In this document: positions 51,721-61,388 of the stretch, piece after piece
How positions within the stretch are numbered: position 1 is the first letter of the stretch
How the letters are laid out: each line of letters begins with the position of its first letter
From: Nitrincola iocasae
GTDB taxonomy: Bacteria > Pseudomonadota > Gammaproteobacteria > Pseudomonadales > Balneatricaceae
Length of the DNA stretch: 64,000 nt
Direction of reading: 5' to 3'
Assembly: GCF_008727795.1 (NCBI RefSeq)
Contig: NZ_CP044222.1
Location: 2,294,001-2,358,000, forward strand
Translations under genes and position numbers: made by a program
Notes under the pieces: generated by a model
Databases searched by the model: none
What the model was told of the DNA's origin: nothing
The model's input: the letters and a program-made list of their open reading frames with translations, nothing else

Positions 51721-51918
51721 ATGGACCTGAAAGTAAATGTAGGCACTATCGATAAAATTGCGCGAATTGGTGTAGGTATTCTACTACTGGTGCTGGCCGT
51801 GATGGGCATAGGAACACCCTGGACCTGGATCGGCATCGTGCCACTGATTACCGGACTGGCTGGACGTTGCCCAGTATATAGCTTGCTAGGCATCAATACC
51901 TGCGGCATCAAAAAATAA
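51721..51918 (+). CDS. Small DUF2892 inner-membrane protein
   Basis: A 65-residue protein with two hydrophobic segments (IARIGVGILLLVLAVMGIG and TWIGIVPLITGLAG) and the CPVYSLLGINTC motif, as in the membrane domain of YgaP-like proteins. The rhodanese domain that often accompanies this fold is absent. Two conserved cysteines suggest a sulfur or thiol role, but the function is unknown. AAAGGA is 7 nt before this ATG; another ATG directly upstream or a longer frame is possible. Confidence 0.75.
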   Translation: MDLKVNVGTIDKIARIGVGILLLVLAVMGIGTPWTWIGIVPLITGLAGRCPVYSLLGINTCGIKK

Positions 51919-51971
51919 GCCCGATATAGAATCGGGCTCAAAAACCACGGGAACCTGAAGGGTTCTCGTGG
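51918..51971 (-). terminator. Tandem intrinsic terminators of the prp operon
   Basis: On the minus strand, the hairpin 51945-51971 (CCACGAGAACC type stem) is followed by TTTTT. A second hairpin, 51918-51938 (AGCCCGAT/ATCGGGCT), is followed by TTATTTTTT. Both lie downstream of prpF and also meet the end of the convergent DUF2892 gene. Confidence 0.8.
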
Positions 51972-52017
51972 ATTCTCACTCAGGGGCACAACAAGTCTAA
52001 GGCACAAAAACCTTAGT

Positions 52018-53196
52018 TTAGAAAGTATCGCCGGGAATCCTTACCCATCCTTCCATCAATACACGCGCACTGCGGCTCATCACCGCTTTGGTTGCAGTCC
52101 ATTCACCTTCAACCAATGATGCTGCTGCGCCAACACGCAAAGTGCCTGACGGGTGACCAAAGGTCACCGCATCACGCTCATAGCCACCCGCCGCCAGATT
52201 CACCAATGTTCCGGTCACGGCCGCCGCCGTAGCGATAGCCACCGAAGCGGTGCCCATCATCGCATGATGCAGCTTACCCATCGACAGCGCTCTTACGCAG
52301 ATATCTATATCACTGGCGGCAATCTGTTTGCCACTGGACGCCTGATAGTCTGTCGCTGGAGCGACAAAGGCAATCTTCGGCGTGTGCTGTCGTGCAGCCG
52401 CTTCGGACACATCCTTGATCAGCCCCATCTTCAGCGCACCATAAGCACGCATGGTTTCAAAGCGCGCCAGCGCATCGGCATCCGAGTTAATGTCTTTCTG
52501 CAGTTCGGTACCCAGGTAACCGATATCAGCCGCATTGACAAAAATAGTCGGAATACCGGCATTGATCATGGTCGCTTTGAAGGTACCGATACCAGGCACT
52601 TCCAGATCGTCGATCAGGTTTCCCGTCGGGAACATAGAGCCTTCGCCGTCGGCGGGGTCCATAAACTCGATCACTACTTCAGCGGCCGGGAAAGTCACCC
52701 CATCCAGCTCGAAATCCCCGGTTTCCTGCACCTCCCCCTGGGTAATCGGCACATGGGCAATAATGGTCTTGCGAATGTTTTTCTGCCAGATACGCACGGT
52801 GCAAATACCATTTTCAGGTATACGTGAAGTATCAACCAGGCCTTTGCTGATAGCAAAGGCACCGACAGCCGCAGTGAGATTACCGCAGTTACCAGACCAG
52901 TCGACAAAGGCCTTGTTGATAGCAACCTGACCGAAGAGGTAATCGACATCATGATCCGGCTGCTCGCTTTTGGCCAGGATAACGGTTTTGGAGGTGCTCG
53001 ACGTAGCCCCGCCCATCCCGTCAATCTGCTGACCGTAAGGATCAGGACTGCCGATCACCCGCAACAACATCTTATCGCGCGCTTCGCCAGGAACCTGCGC
53101 CGCTTCAGGTAACTCCGTCAGGCTGAAAAACACCCCCTTGGAGGTGCCGCCACGCATATAGGTGGCGGGGATTTTAATCTGAGGAACACTCGACAT
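52018..53196 (-). CDS. prpF: 2-Methylaconitate cis-trans isomerase
   Basis: A 392-residue PrpF family protein (diaminopimelate-epimerase fold). The N-terminal YMRGGTSKGVFF and the DGMGGATSSTSKTVIL segment are conserved. It isomerises 2-methylaconitate so that AcnD plus PrpF can replace PrpD. AGGAG 8 nt before the ATG at 53196 fixes the start; the longer frame upstream lies within acnD and is unlikely. It begins 1 bp from the acnD stop and is the last gene of the operon. Confidence 0.93.
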   Translation of the reverse strand: MSSVPQIKIPATYMRGGTSKGVFFSLTELPEAAQVPGEARDKMLLRVIGSPDPYGQQIDGMGGATSSTSKTVILAKSEQPDHDVDYLFGQVAINKAFVDWSGNCGNLTAAVGAFAISKGLVDTSRIPENGICTVRIWQKNIRKTIIAHVPITQGEVQETGDFELDGVTFPAAEVVIEFMDPADGEGSMFPTGNLIDDLEVPGIGTFKATMINAGIPTIFVNAADIGYLGTELQKDINSDADALARFETMRAYGALKMGLIKDVSEAAARQHTPKIAFVAPATDYQASSGKQIAASDIDICVRALSMGKLHHAMMGTASVAIATAAAVTGTLVNLAAGGYERDAVTFGHPSGTLRVGAAASLVEGEWTATKAVMSRSARVLMEGWVRIPGDTF

Positions 53197-53197
53197 A

Positions 53198-55783
53198 TCA
53201 AACAGCTCCTTCCAGGAAGTCCTGGGCGAAACGTTGCAATACACCACCGGCTTGATAAACCCCGACTTCAGCTGCTGTATCCAGACGGCAGATCATCGGC
53301 ACTTTAACCTGCTCACCGTTCTTACGGTTGATAACCAGGGTCATAGTGCCACGTGCTTTCAGCTCACCTTCCACATCGTAGGTTTCAGTACCATCGATGT
53401 TCAGCGTTTTGCGGGTCGTTCCTTCTTCAAACTGCAGTGGCAATACACCCATGCCGATCAGGTTAGTACGGTGGATACGCTCAAAGCCTTCCGCTGCAAT
53501 CACTTCAACACCTGCCAGACGCACACCCTTAGCGGCCCAGTCGCGTGAAGAGCCCTGACCATAGTCAGCGCCAGCGACAATAATCAGCGGCTGTTTGCGC
53601 TCCATATAGGTCTCGATGGCTTCCCACATGCGCATGACCTGGCCTTCCGGCTCAACACGTGTCAGCGAACCCTGTTTGACCTGTCCGTCTACAACAGCCA
53701 TCTCATTGATCAACTTCGGATTGGCAAAGGTGGCACGCTGCGCTGTCAAGTGGTCACCACGGTGGGTAGCGTAAGAGTTGAAGTCCTCTTCCGGCACGCC
53801 CATTTTGTGCAGGTATTCACCCGCGGCACTGTCCATCATGATGGCATTGGAGGGTGACAGGTGATCCGTAGTGATGTTATCCGGCAGGACCGCCAGCGGA
53901 CGCATGCCCTTCATTGTACGTTCACCGGCCAAAGCGCCTTCCCAGTAAGGTGGGCGACGTATGTAGGTTGACATAGGACGCCAGTCATACAGGGGGCTCT
54001 TGGCTTCTTCGCCACGGTCCAGATCAAACATGGGGATGTAAATCTGCTTGAACTGCTCTGGCTTGACGCTGGTTTTAACCAGTGCATCGATCTCTTCATC
54101 AGATGGCCAGATATCTTTCAAGGTGACCGGGTTACCGTTTTTGTCGGTGCCCAGGACATCTTTTTCAATATCAAAGCGGATGGTACCGGCAATCGCATAA
54201 GCCACGACTAACGGCGGTGAAGCCAGGAATGCCTGCTTGGCATAAGGGTGGATACGACCATCAAAGTTACGATTCCCGGATAGCACTGCCGTGGCATAGA
54301 GGTCACGGTCAATGATTTCCTGCTGGATTTTCGGATCCAGGGCACCCGACATACCATTACAGGTAGTGCAGGCATAGGCCACGATACCAAAACCGAGTTT
54401 TTCCAGCTCAGTCAGCAGGCCGGCTTCTTCCAGATAGAGCTTGGCGACCTTGGAGCCCGGTGCAAACGAAGACTTGACCCAGGGCTTACGGATCAGCCCC
54501 AGTTCATTGGCCTTTTTCGCCAACAGACCCGCAGCCACAACGTTGCGCGGGTTGGAGGTATTGGTACAGCTGGTAATCGCAGCAATGATCACCGCGCCAT
54601 CCGGCATTTCACCCTCAACCTCGTCCCACTGACCGGCAATCCCTTTGGCGGCCAGATCACTGGTGGAGACACGGGCATGCGGATTGGAAGGACCCGCCAT
54701 GGTACGGACCACACTGGACAGATCAAACTTCAGTACGCGTTCATACTCGGCTGTTGCCAGGCTATCCGCCCAGAGACCGGTTTGTTTGGCGTAGTTCTCT
54801 ACCAGCTCAACCTGCTCAGGCTCACGACCGGTCAGCTTGAGGTAATCGATAGTCTGCTCGTCAATATAGAACATCGCTGCAGACGCACCGTATTCCGGTG
54901 TCATATTGGAGATCGTCGCACGGTCACCGATGGTGAGGCTGGAGGCACCTTCACCAAAGAACTCCAGGTAAGCACCGACAACACGCTCCTTACGCAGAAA
55001 TTCGGTCAGCGCCAGAACAATATCTGTCGCGGTAATGCCTGACTGGCGTTTACCCACCAGCTCGACACCGACAATATCAGGCAGGCGCATCATGGAGGGC
55101 AAGCCCAGCATGACGGTTTCGGCTTCCAGTCCACCGACACCGACAGCTATAACACCCAGGGCATCGACGTGAGGGGTATGCGAATCGGTACCCACACAGG
55201 TGTCCGGGAACGCCACACCATCGCGTGCCTGTATTACTGGAGACATCTTCTCCAGGTTGATCTGGTGCATAATGCCGTTACCGGCTGGAATCACATCGAC
55301 ATTTTTGAAAGCCGTTTTAGTCCATTCAATAAAGTGAAAACGATCTTCGTTACGACGGTCTTCAATAGCACGGTTCTTATCAAAAGCATCTGGATCAGAA
55401 CCACCGCATTCTACTGACAGCGAGTGGTCAACAATCAGTTGGGTCGGTACCACGGGATTCACTTTGGCAGGATCACCGCCCTTCTCGGCGATGGCATCAC
55501 GCAAACCGGCCAGATCCACCAGAGCGGTCTGACCCAGAATGTCGTGGCAGACTACGCGAGCTGGATACCAGGGGAAATCAAGTTCCTGTTTGCGCTCGAT
55601 CAACTGCGTCAGTGAGTCAGTCAGAGCTTCAGGTTCGCAACGGCGTACCAGCTGCTCAGCGAGTACACGTGACGTATAGGGAAGTTTTTCATAGGCACCC
55701 GGCTGGATGGCATCGACCGCCGCACGGGTGTCGAAGTAGTCCAGTTGAGTGCCCGCCAAAGGCTTACGGTAGTCTGTATTCAT
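53198..55783 (-). CDS. acnD: Fe-S-dependent 2-methylcitrate dehydratase
   Basis: An 861-residue aconitase-family protein. The [4Fe-4S] ligands are in ITSCTNTSNP and ACTTCNGMSG, and the C-terminal swivel domain holds GADYGQGSSRDWAAKG. The sequence and its neighbours prpC and prpF identify AcnD rather than housekeeping aconitase A. It dehydrates 2-methylcitrate to 2-methylaconitate in propionate breakdown. It lies 76 bp after prpC; a stable hairpin sits in that gap. Confidence 0.93.
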   Translation of the reverse strand: MNTDYRKPLAGTQLDYFDTRAAVDAIQPGAYEKLPYTSRVLAEQLVRRCEPEALTDSLTQLIERKQELDFPWYPARVVCHDILGQTALVDLAGLRDAIAEKGGDPAKVNPVVPTQLIVDHSLSVECGGSDPDAFDKNRAIEDRRNEDRFHFIEWTKTAFKNVDVIPAGNGIMHQINLEKMSPVIQARDGVAFPDTCVGTDSHTPHVDALGVIAVGVGGLEAETVMLGLPSMMRLPDIVGVELVGKRQSGITATDIVLALTEFLRKERVVGAYLEFFGEGASSLTIGDRATISNMTPEYGASAAMFYIDEQTIDYLKLTGREPEQVELVENYAKQTGLWADSLATAEYERVLKFDLSSVVRTMAGPSNPHARVSTSDLAAKGIAGQWDEVEGEMPDGAVIIAAITSCTNTSNPRNVVAAGLLAKKANELGLIRKPWVKSSFAPGSKVAKLYLEEAGLLTELEKLGFGIVAYACTTCNGMSGALDPKIQQEIIDRDLYATAVLSGNRNFDGRIHPYAKQAFLASPPLVVAYAIAGTIRFDIEKDVLGTDKNGNPVTLKDIWPSDEEIDALVKTSVKPEQFKQIYIPMFDLDRGEEAKSPLYDWRPMSTYIRRPPYWEGALAGERTMKGMRPLAVLPDNITTDHLSPSNAIMMDSAAGEYLHKMGVPEEDFNSYATHRGDHLTAQRATFANPKLINEMAVVDGQVKQGSLTRVEPEGQVMRMWEAIETYMERKQPLIIVAGADYGQGSSRDWAAKGVRLAGVEVIAAEGFERIHRTNLIGMGVLPLQFEEGTTRKTLNIDGTETYDVEGELKARGTMTLVINRKNGEQVKVPMICRLDTAAEVGVYQAGGVLQRFAQDFLEGAV

Positions 55784-55825
55784 TGCAGGGGCTCTCTAGT
55801 ATCAGGGAATTCAACAACATAATCA

Positions 55826-55850
55826 GGGCGTGACCATTACAGCCACGCCC
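55826..55850 (-). repeat. Hairpin in the prpC-acnD gap
   Basis: GGGCGTG and CACGCCC form a 7-bp GC-rich stem with an 11-base loop, just after prpC on the transcribed strand and without a T-run. It may stabilise or process the prpBC transcript within the operon. Confidence 0.45.
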
Positions 55851-55859
55851 GCTCAGTGA

Positions 55860-56990
55860 TCAGTCGCGTTCTTCAATCGGTGTTACCGGACGTGGCTCAG
55901 GGCCGTTATAGTCAGCACTTGGACGAATAATACGGTTATTAGCTCGCTGTTCGAACACATGCGCCGCCCAACCTGTCAGGCGTGAGCAAACAAAAATGGG
56001 TGTAAACAGCTTAGTCGGGATTCCCATAAAATGGTAAGCACTGGCATGGAAGAAGTCGGCATTACAGAAGAGTTTCTTCTCACGCCACATCACCGCTTCA
56101 ACGCGCTCAGATACCGGGAACAGCACAGTATCACCGACATCTTTAGACAGTTTTTCAGACCACTGTTTAATAATGCCATTACGTGGATCGGAGGTGCTGT
56201 AAACAGCATGGCCAAAGCCCATAATCTTGTCTTTGCGCGCCAGCATGCCCATCACTTCAGCTTCGGCTTCGTCGGGTGACTTCCAATCTTCAATCATGTC
56301 CATTGCGGCTTCATTGGCACCGCCGTGCAACGGACCGCGCAAGGAGCCTATGGCACCGGTAATGCAGCTGTGCAGATCCGATAAGGTAGATGCGCACACG
56401 CGCGCGGTAAAGGTCGAGGCATTGAACTCATGCTCGGCATAAAGAATCAGCGATACGTTCATAACACGTGCATGCAACTCACTGGGCTTTTCATCGCGCA
56501 GCAAATGCAGGAAGTGGCCACCGACTGAGTTATCGTCGGTTACTGTGTCAATACGCACCCCATCATGGGTGAAGCGGTACCAGTAACAGATAATCGATGG
56601 AAACAGTGCCAGTAAGCGATCAGTGGCATCCTGCTGCTCGTCAAAGCTCTCTTCGGTTTCCAGGTTACCCAGCATGGAACAGCCAGTACGCATGACATCC
56701 ATCGGATGTGCATCTTTAGGGATCTGCTCCAGTACAACTTTCAGTGCATCCGGTAAAGCACGCAGGGTTTTGAGCTTGGCAATATAAGCATCCAGCTCCG
56801 CCTGATTCGGCAGTTTGCCTTTGAGCAACAGGTAAGCCACTTCTTCAAAGGTGGATTTTTCTGCCAGCTCATGAATATCATAACCACGGTAGGTCAGACC
56901 TGATCCGGATTGACCCACGGTACAGAGTGCGGTCGTGCCTGCTGACTGGCCACGCAGACCAGCGCCGGTGAGCTTTTTAGCTTCAGCCAT
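55860..56990 (-). CDS. prpC: 2-Methylcitrate synthase
   Basis: A 376-residue citrate-synthase family enzyme joining propionyl-CoA and oxaloacetate. Catalytic motifs include GPLHGGANEAAM and MGFGHAVYSTSDPR, and the end of the protein (PSADYNGPEPRPVTPIEERD) matches the PrpC group. The short length is that of type II-like methylcitrate synthases. GGAG lies upstream of the ATG. It sits between prpB and acnD. Confidence 0.94.
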   Translation of the reverse strand: MAEAKKLTGAGLRGQSAGTTALCTVGQSGSGLTYRGYDIHELAEKSTFEEVAYLLLKGKLPNQAELDAYIAKLKTLRALPDALKVVLEQIPKDAHPMDVMRTGCSMLGNLETEESFDEQQDATDRLLALFPSIICYWYRFTHDGVRIDTVTDDNSVGGHFLHLLRDEKPSELHARVMNVSLILYAEHEFNASTFTARVCASTLSDLHSCITGAIGSLRGPLHGGANEAAMDMIEDWKSPDEAEAEVMGMLARKDKIMGFGHAVYSTSDPRNGIIKQWSEKLSKDVGDTVLFPVSERVEAVMWREKKLFCNADFFHASAYHFMGIPTKLFTPIFVCSRLTGWAAHVFEQRANNRIIRPSADYNGPEPRPVTPIEERD

Positions 56991-57016
56991 TAAAGTATCT
57001 CCTCGTTTGAATCGGC

Positions 57017-57910
57017 TTACTTGTTTTTGCCCTGAGCAAACAACTGATCAAGCTTCTGTTCAAAATCGTGATAGTTAAGAAAATCGTACAGATCCATACG
57101 CGTCTGCATAGTATCGACAACGGCTTTTTGATCGCCATCATCCAGCAGATGCTGGAATACATTCAAGGCGGCCTGGTTGGCTGCGCGGAAAGCTGACAAG
57201 GGGTAAAGCACCATAGAGGCACCGTTTTCGGCCAGTTCCTGTTTGTTAAACAACGGTGTTGCGCCAAACTCAGTGATATTGGCCAACAAGTGTGCACCGT
57301 TAATACCCTGAGCAAAGGCTTTATAATCTTCCAGCGTATGCACCGCTTCAGCGAATATACCGTCAGCACCGGCTTCCAGACAGGCCTGAGCACGCTCAAC
57401 AGCGGGTTCCAGTCCTTCCATTTGGAAAGCATCGGTGCGAGCAATAATGAAAAAATCATCATCGGTACGCGCATCTACAGCCGCTTTAACGCGGTCCACC
57501 ATTTCAGCCAGGGAAACAATTTCTTTATTCGGACGATGGCCACAACGTTTCTGCGCCACCTGGTCTTCCAGATGTACTGCCGCCGCACCGGCTTTAATCA
57601 TCTCTTTAACCGTACGGGCCATATTGAATGCACCACCCCAACCTGTATCAATATCGACCAGCAAGGGCGTTTCAACGGCACTGGTAATGCGGCGTACATC
57701 TTCCAATACGTCATTCATAGAGGTCATACCCAGATCAGGCAGGCCGTAGGAGGCATTTGCAACACCGCCACCAGACAAGTAGATAGCCTGATGACCGACA
57801 CGCGTTGCCATCATTGCATGATAGGCATTGATGGTACCAACAATCTGCAGCGGTTGGTTCTCAGCCAGTGCTTTGCGAAAACGCGCGCCTGCAGTCAGTT
57901 TATTAGCCAT
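57017..57910 (-). CDS. prpB: 2-Methylisocitrate lyase
   Basis: A 297-residue isocitrate-lyase superfamily member that splits 2-methylisocitrate into pyruvate and succinate. The catalytic KRCGHRPNKEIV loop is near residue 121, and the metal-binding VDIDTGWGGAFNMAR motif is near 85. AAAGGGG precedes the ATG. Its start overlaps the gntR stop by 8 bp. Confidence 0.95.
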   Translation of the reverse strand: MANKLTAGARFRKALAENQPLQIVGTINAYHAMMATRVGHQAIYLSGGGVANASYGLPDLGMTSMNDVLEDVRRITSAVETPLLVDIDTGWGGAFNMARTVKEMIKAGAAAVHLEDQVAQKRCGHRPNKEIVSLAEMVDRVKAAVDARTDDDFFIIARTDAFQMEGLEPAVERAQACLEAGADGIFAEAVHTLEDYKAFAQGINGAHLLANITEFGATPLFNKQELAENGASMVLYPLSAFRAANQAALNVFQHLLDDGDQKAVVDTMQTRMDLYDFLNYHDFEQKLDQLFAQGKNK

Positions 57911-58616
57911 TTTTTTCCCCTTTAGTTTCGGACACTTTGTTCAGTTTGTTTTCAATATTGCGACGTGCAGAACTGATATGTCGACGCATCAGCAACTCAG
58001 CCAACTCCGGATCACGGGACTCAATCGCATCAATGATCTGTCGATGCTCTTTCAGTGCCCGCTTGGGTCTGGAGCTGGAAACACTGAACTGATAACGGTA
58101 CATGCGTACCAGGTGGTAAAGGTCAGCGCCCAGCAGCTCTAACAGCTTGGCATTTTTGCTGCCCTGGACAATACGGTAGTGAAAATCAAGGTCGCCCTCT
58201 TTCTGGAAGTAAGAGCTCCAGGCTTCTTCTTCCACTGAAAGCTCATGCTGATCCAGCAGCCCCTTCAGTGAAGCGATCTCAGCATCTGTCATGTTTTGTG
58301 CGGCCAGACGACAGGCCATGCCTTCCAGTGCTTCACGGACATGATAGATTTCGATCAACTCATTTGCTGAGAGCTTAACCACCCGAGCACCCACATGCGC
58401 TTTACGCTCAATCAGGCGCAACCCTTCCAGGCGACGTATGGCTTCACGCAAAGGTCCACGGCTGATACCGTACATACGCGCCAATTCCGGCTCACTAATT
58501 TTGTAACCTGCAGGAAGCTCACCCTTCACTATGGCCGTGACGATCTGTTGACAGACCCGATCAGCCAAGGTGCGGGTAATGGGTTCGAGAGGTAGAATAT
58601 TATCTTTGTTCGACAT
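57903..58616 (-). CDS. GntR/FCD-family regulator of the methylcitrate operon
   Basis: A 237-residue regulator. The N-terminal winged helix (YKISEPELARMYGISRGPLREAIRRLEGLRLI, about 38-70) is followed by an all-helical FCD ligand domain with metal-type histidines (HYRIV, HLVRMYRY, EHRQIIDAI). FCD members bind organic acids; here the ligand is probably a methylcitrate-cycle intermediate. It is the first gene of the gntR-prpB-prpC-acnD-prpF unit, and a perfect 12-bp palindrome lies just upstream of its start. Confidence 0.88.
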   Translation of the reverse strand: MSNKDNILPLEPITRTLADRVCQQIVTAIVKGELPAGYKISEPELARMYGISRGPLREAIRRLEGLRLIERKAHVGARVVKLSANELIEIYHVREALEGMACRLAAQNMTDAEIASLKGLLDQHELSVEEEAWSSYFQKEGDLDFHYRIVQGSKNAKLLELLGADLYHLVRMYRYQFSVSSSRPKRALKEHRQIIDAIESRDPELAELLMRRHISSARRNIENKLNKVSETKGEKNG

Positions 58617-58630
58617 AGCAACCCTTTAAA

Positions 58631-58642
58631 ATTGTCGACAAT
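58631..58642. promoter_or_regulatory. GntR-type palindromic operator upstream of gntR-prp
   Basis: ATTGTCGACAAT is a perfect 12-bp palindrome of the kind bound by FCD-type GntR proteins and lies 15 bp upstream of the regulator's start codon. A looser TGTC-N7-GACA element lies farther upstream (about 58705-58719). Confidence 0.68.
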
Positions 58643-58894
58643 ATTTATTTAAAGCAACCTTACCGAGCCAAAATCACCGCGTCAACAGAGTTTTTGGCTA
58701 AATATGTCAACACTAGACAAAAGTATACTGAATAATGTGGCTAATAGGGTCACCGCTGACACGGCTCTGGTTGATTCACTAGCCTTGCAACCAAACAGGG
58801 ATTTCAGCCACACCAGAAATGCATGTTTGGATCTGTGCTGAACAGACTCGCCAGCTACTTCGCAGACAGGTAGAATCTGCGTTTTTATTCGCCG

Positions 58895-60289
58895 GTGTCG
58901 ACAGTGATCAGCCATTACCCTCTCCCCTATCCACTAAAAGCTAGCCAGGTTTTTGAGCAACTGCGCTCGCTCGGTCAGACCGTCATTTTGGATAGCTGTC
59001 ATCCAGACAGCCGTTACGGTCGCTTTGACCTGATTACCGCGGCACCGTCGAAAACCTTACAGTTGACGACACAGGGGCTTGAGATACGTGAGGGTGAATC
59101 AAGCTGGCAGCCCAGCACCGAGGAAGCTTTTTCTTTGCTCAAGCACTGGGTAGCTGAATTAGGTGACTTAAAGGATCAACCAGCACCCTTCAATGGCGGG
59201 CTTATTGGTTATTTCAGTTATGACCTAAACCGGCATCTTGAGCTTCTCCCATCTGAGGCCGTAGCTGATATCGATTTGCCCCACATGGTAATAGGCCTGT
59301 ATCTCCAGGCAGTTATCATCGACCACCAACAGGGTAAAAGCTGGTTAATGGTGCATAATCTTGCTGATGAGGCTATTACCGAGGCTTTTCTGTCTCGCCT
59401 TGCCACAGACGCACCTTCTATTATCAAAGCAGATACAGTTCCCTTCTGCTTAGTTGAGCCTTTCAGCAGCAATATGAATGCTGCAGACTACCGTCATGCC
59501 CTTGAACGCATTCACGCTTATATTCAGGCTGGTGATTGTTACCAAATCAATTTGGCACAACGCTTCTCTGCCGCCTGTCAAGGCGATCCCTGGCAAGCCT
59601 GGAAAAGCCTGCGCCAGGTGGCACCCACACCTTTTGCAGCTTATCTGGATCTGGATCAGGGTGCACTCTTGTCGCTGTCTCCCGAACGCTTTCTCAGTTG
59701 CGATAACACCGGGCAGGTGGAAACCCGCCCAATCAAAGGAACCCGCCCGCGTGGTGCTAACAGCGATGAGGATGCACGACTGGCCGCCGAGCTGATCAAC
59801 TCTGACAAAGACCGTGCAGAGAATGTCATGATCGTGGATCTGCTGCGTAATGATCTGAGCAAAGTGTGTCAGCCTGGCAGTGTTGATGTACCTGAGTTAT
59901 TTGCACTGGAAAGCTATCCCAACGTTCACCATCTGGTCAGCAGTGTCACCGGCCAGTTGGAAGATGGCTTCACGCCCCTGGATTTACTGCGTGAATGCTT
60001 CCCCGGTGGCTCCATCACTGGTGCCCCGAAAATACGCGCAATGGAAATCATTGAGGAACTGGAGCCTCACCGACGCTCTGCTTACTGTGGATCGATTGCG
60101 TACATCAGTGCTTGCGGCAGAATGGACAGCAGTATCACCATCCGTACGCTGGTCTGTAGCGCAAACCAGATTCATTGCTGGGCAGGAGGCGGCATAGTTG
60201 CCGACTCAAATATCGATGCGGAATATGCTGAAACTTTCAGCAAGGTCAACAACCTACTTAAAACATTAGAGAAAACCCACAAATATTGA
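58895..60289 (+). CDS. pabB: Aminodeoxychorismate synthase component I
   Basis: A 464-residue chorismate-utilising enzyme. The N-terminal half has the LDSCHPDSRYGRFDLI motif of the TrpE/PabB lobe, and the catalytic half has PIKGTRPRGA, DLLRNDLSKVC and the FPGGSITGAPK signature. It makes 4-amino-4-deoxychorismate for folate. The PIKGT lysine motif points to PabB rather than TrpE. The start is a GTG without a strong ribosome-binding site; a second GTG three codons on is possible. No pabA or pabC is adjacent. Confidence 0.9.
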   Translation: MSTVISHYPLPYPLKASQVFEQLRSLGQTVILDSCHPDSRYGRFDLITAAPSKTLQLTTQGLEIREGESSWQPSTEEAFSLLKHWVAELGDLKDQPAPFNGGLIGYFSYDLNRHLELLPSEAVADIDLPHMVIGLYLQAVIIDHQQGKSWLMVHNLADEAITEAFLSRLATDAPSIIKADTVPFCLVEPFSSNMNAADYRHALERIHAYIQAGDCYQINLAQRFSAACQGDPWQAWKSLRQVAPTPFAAYLDLDQGALLSLSPERFLSCDNTGQVETRPIKGTRPRGANSDEDARLAAELINSDKDRAENVMIVDLLRNDLSKVCQPGSVDVPELFALESYPNVHHLVSSVTGQLEDGFTPLDLLRECFPGGSITGAPKIRAMEIIEELEPHRRSAYCGSIAYISACGRMDSSITIRTLVCSANQIHCWAGGGIVADSNIDAEYAETFSKVNNLLKTLEKTHKY

Positions 60290-60476
60290 TTGAGTAGAAT
60301 TCTGTCATCATTTCTACTCATAACTTCAGATATACTTCTATACTTTGTTATAAGTTCCGTGCACCGCTGGTTCAAACGCAGTTTTTTTTTGCGCGCTGAT
60401 TCAGTTTGTAAGGCAAGGATGAATCAAGTGGCAGAGGTTTGCCTGTTTAGCCTTTTTTCAATCCGGAGTCCTCTTG

Positions 60477-61363
60477 ATGAAACTCAGTTTTCAATCCAAA
60501 CTGCTTAGTTCCATGCTACTGCTACTTATTCTTTCTCTATTGGCACTCAGTACCTTGGCACACCGCCTGCTGAACAGTGAAGTCAATCAAGCGGTCCAAA
60601 GTGAAATTCACAACACCCTACGCAACGCCAAAACCTTTGCCAACGGCTGGCTGGCGGCAAAATCTGACTTGGTTGTCAGTCTGAGTCGTGAACTTCCAAC
60701 CCAACGTGTAGAGGCCGAAAAGTTTCTGACCTATGCACGCGATGCCGGACAATTCGATCTGGTTTATGCTGGAACAGCCAGTGGTGAAATGCTAACTCGG
60801 CAGATTTCCGACAGCACAGATGCTATTAACACGGTTGAGCAACAGGTGCAGAGCATCAGCAGTATTCTGGACAACATTCAGGGCATTGCCGAACAGACTA
60901 ACCTGCTGGCATTAAATGCAGCCATTGAAGCGGCCCGAGCAGGCGATCAAGGACGTGTGGCTTTGCTGTAGTTGCAGATGAGGTGTGCACTCTGTCGCAA
61001 CGCAGTCATAAAGCGACGGATGATATTCGCGGCATGATTACCGAACTGCAAAGCGCTACTCACAAGGCCGTTTCACTGATGGGACAGAGCCAAAAGCAAG
61101 CTCGCATCAATGTCGAAAGCGCTGAACAACAACTGCAAACGATTGATGAAGCCAGTGGAACAATCAGCGAAATGGCTATACAGATTGCCAGTGCAGTGGA
61201 AGAACAGAATGCTGTAACCACGGAAATCAGCAGTAATACGGAACAGATCAAAATATTGGCTGATAGTTTAACTGATCAGGCGGGTGAAACTGGTAATAGA
61301 GCCGCCGATTTAAGACAAGTAGCTAACTCGCTACATCAATTGTCAGACAGATTCAAAGTGTAA
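60477..61363 (+). pseudogene. Decayed methyl-accepting chemotaxis protein
   Basis: The 5' part encodes a membrane anchor (LLSSMLLLLILSLLALSTL) and about 80 residues of sensor start (FDLVYAGTASGEML). Then, without a second membrane helix, HAMP domain or first half of the signalling domain, it joins directly to the signalling core (QGIAEQTNLLALNAAIEAARAG). So an internal deletion of several hundred codons is likely near 60795. A 2-bp GT insertion at about 60957 then shifts the frame in the highly conserved GRGFAVVADEV segment and leads to a stop. The rest continues in another frame to the end. It cannot give a working receptor. GGAG upstream of the ATG remains. Confidence 0.88.
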
Positions 61364-61388
61364 TCTGCCTGACAAACTACTACCGTGT

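Noticed and set aside
58682..58915. 77-codon minus-strand reading frame between gntR and pabB
   Set aside because: Overlaps the pabB start and the operator area, and has no recognisable features.
60290..60508. 72-codon plus-strand frame after pabB
   Set aside because: Low-quality sequence that overlaps the chemoreceptor pseudogene start, with no ribosome site.
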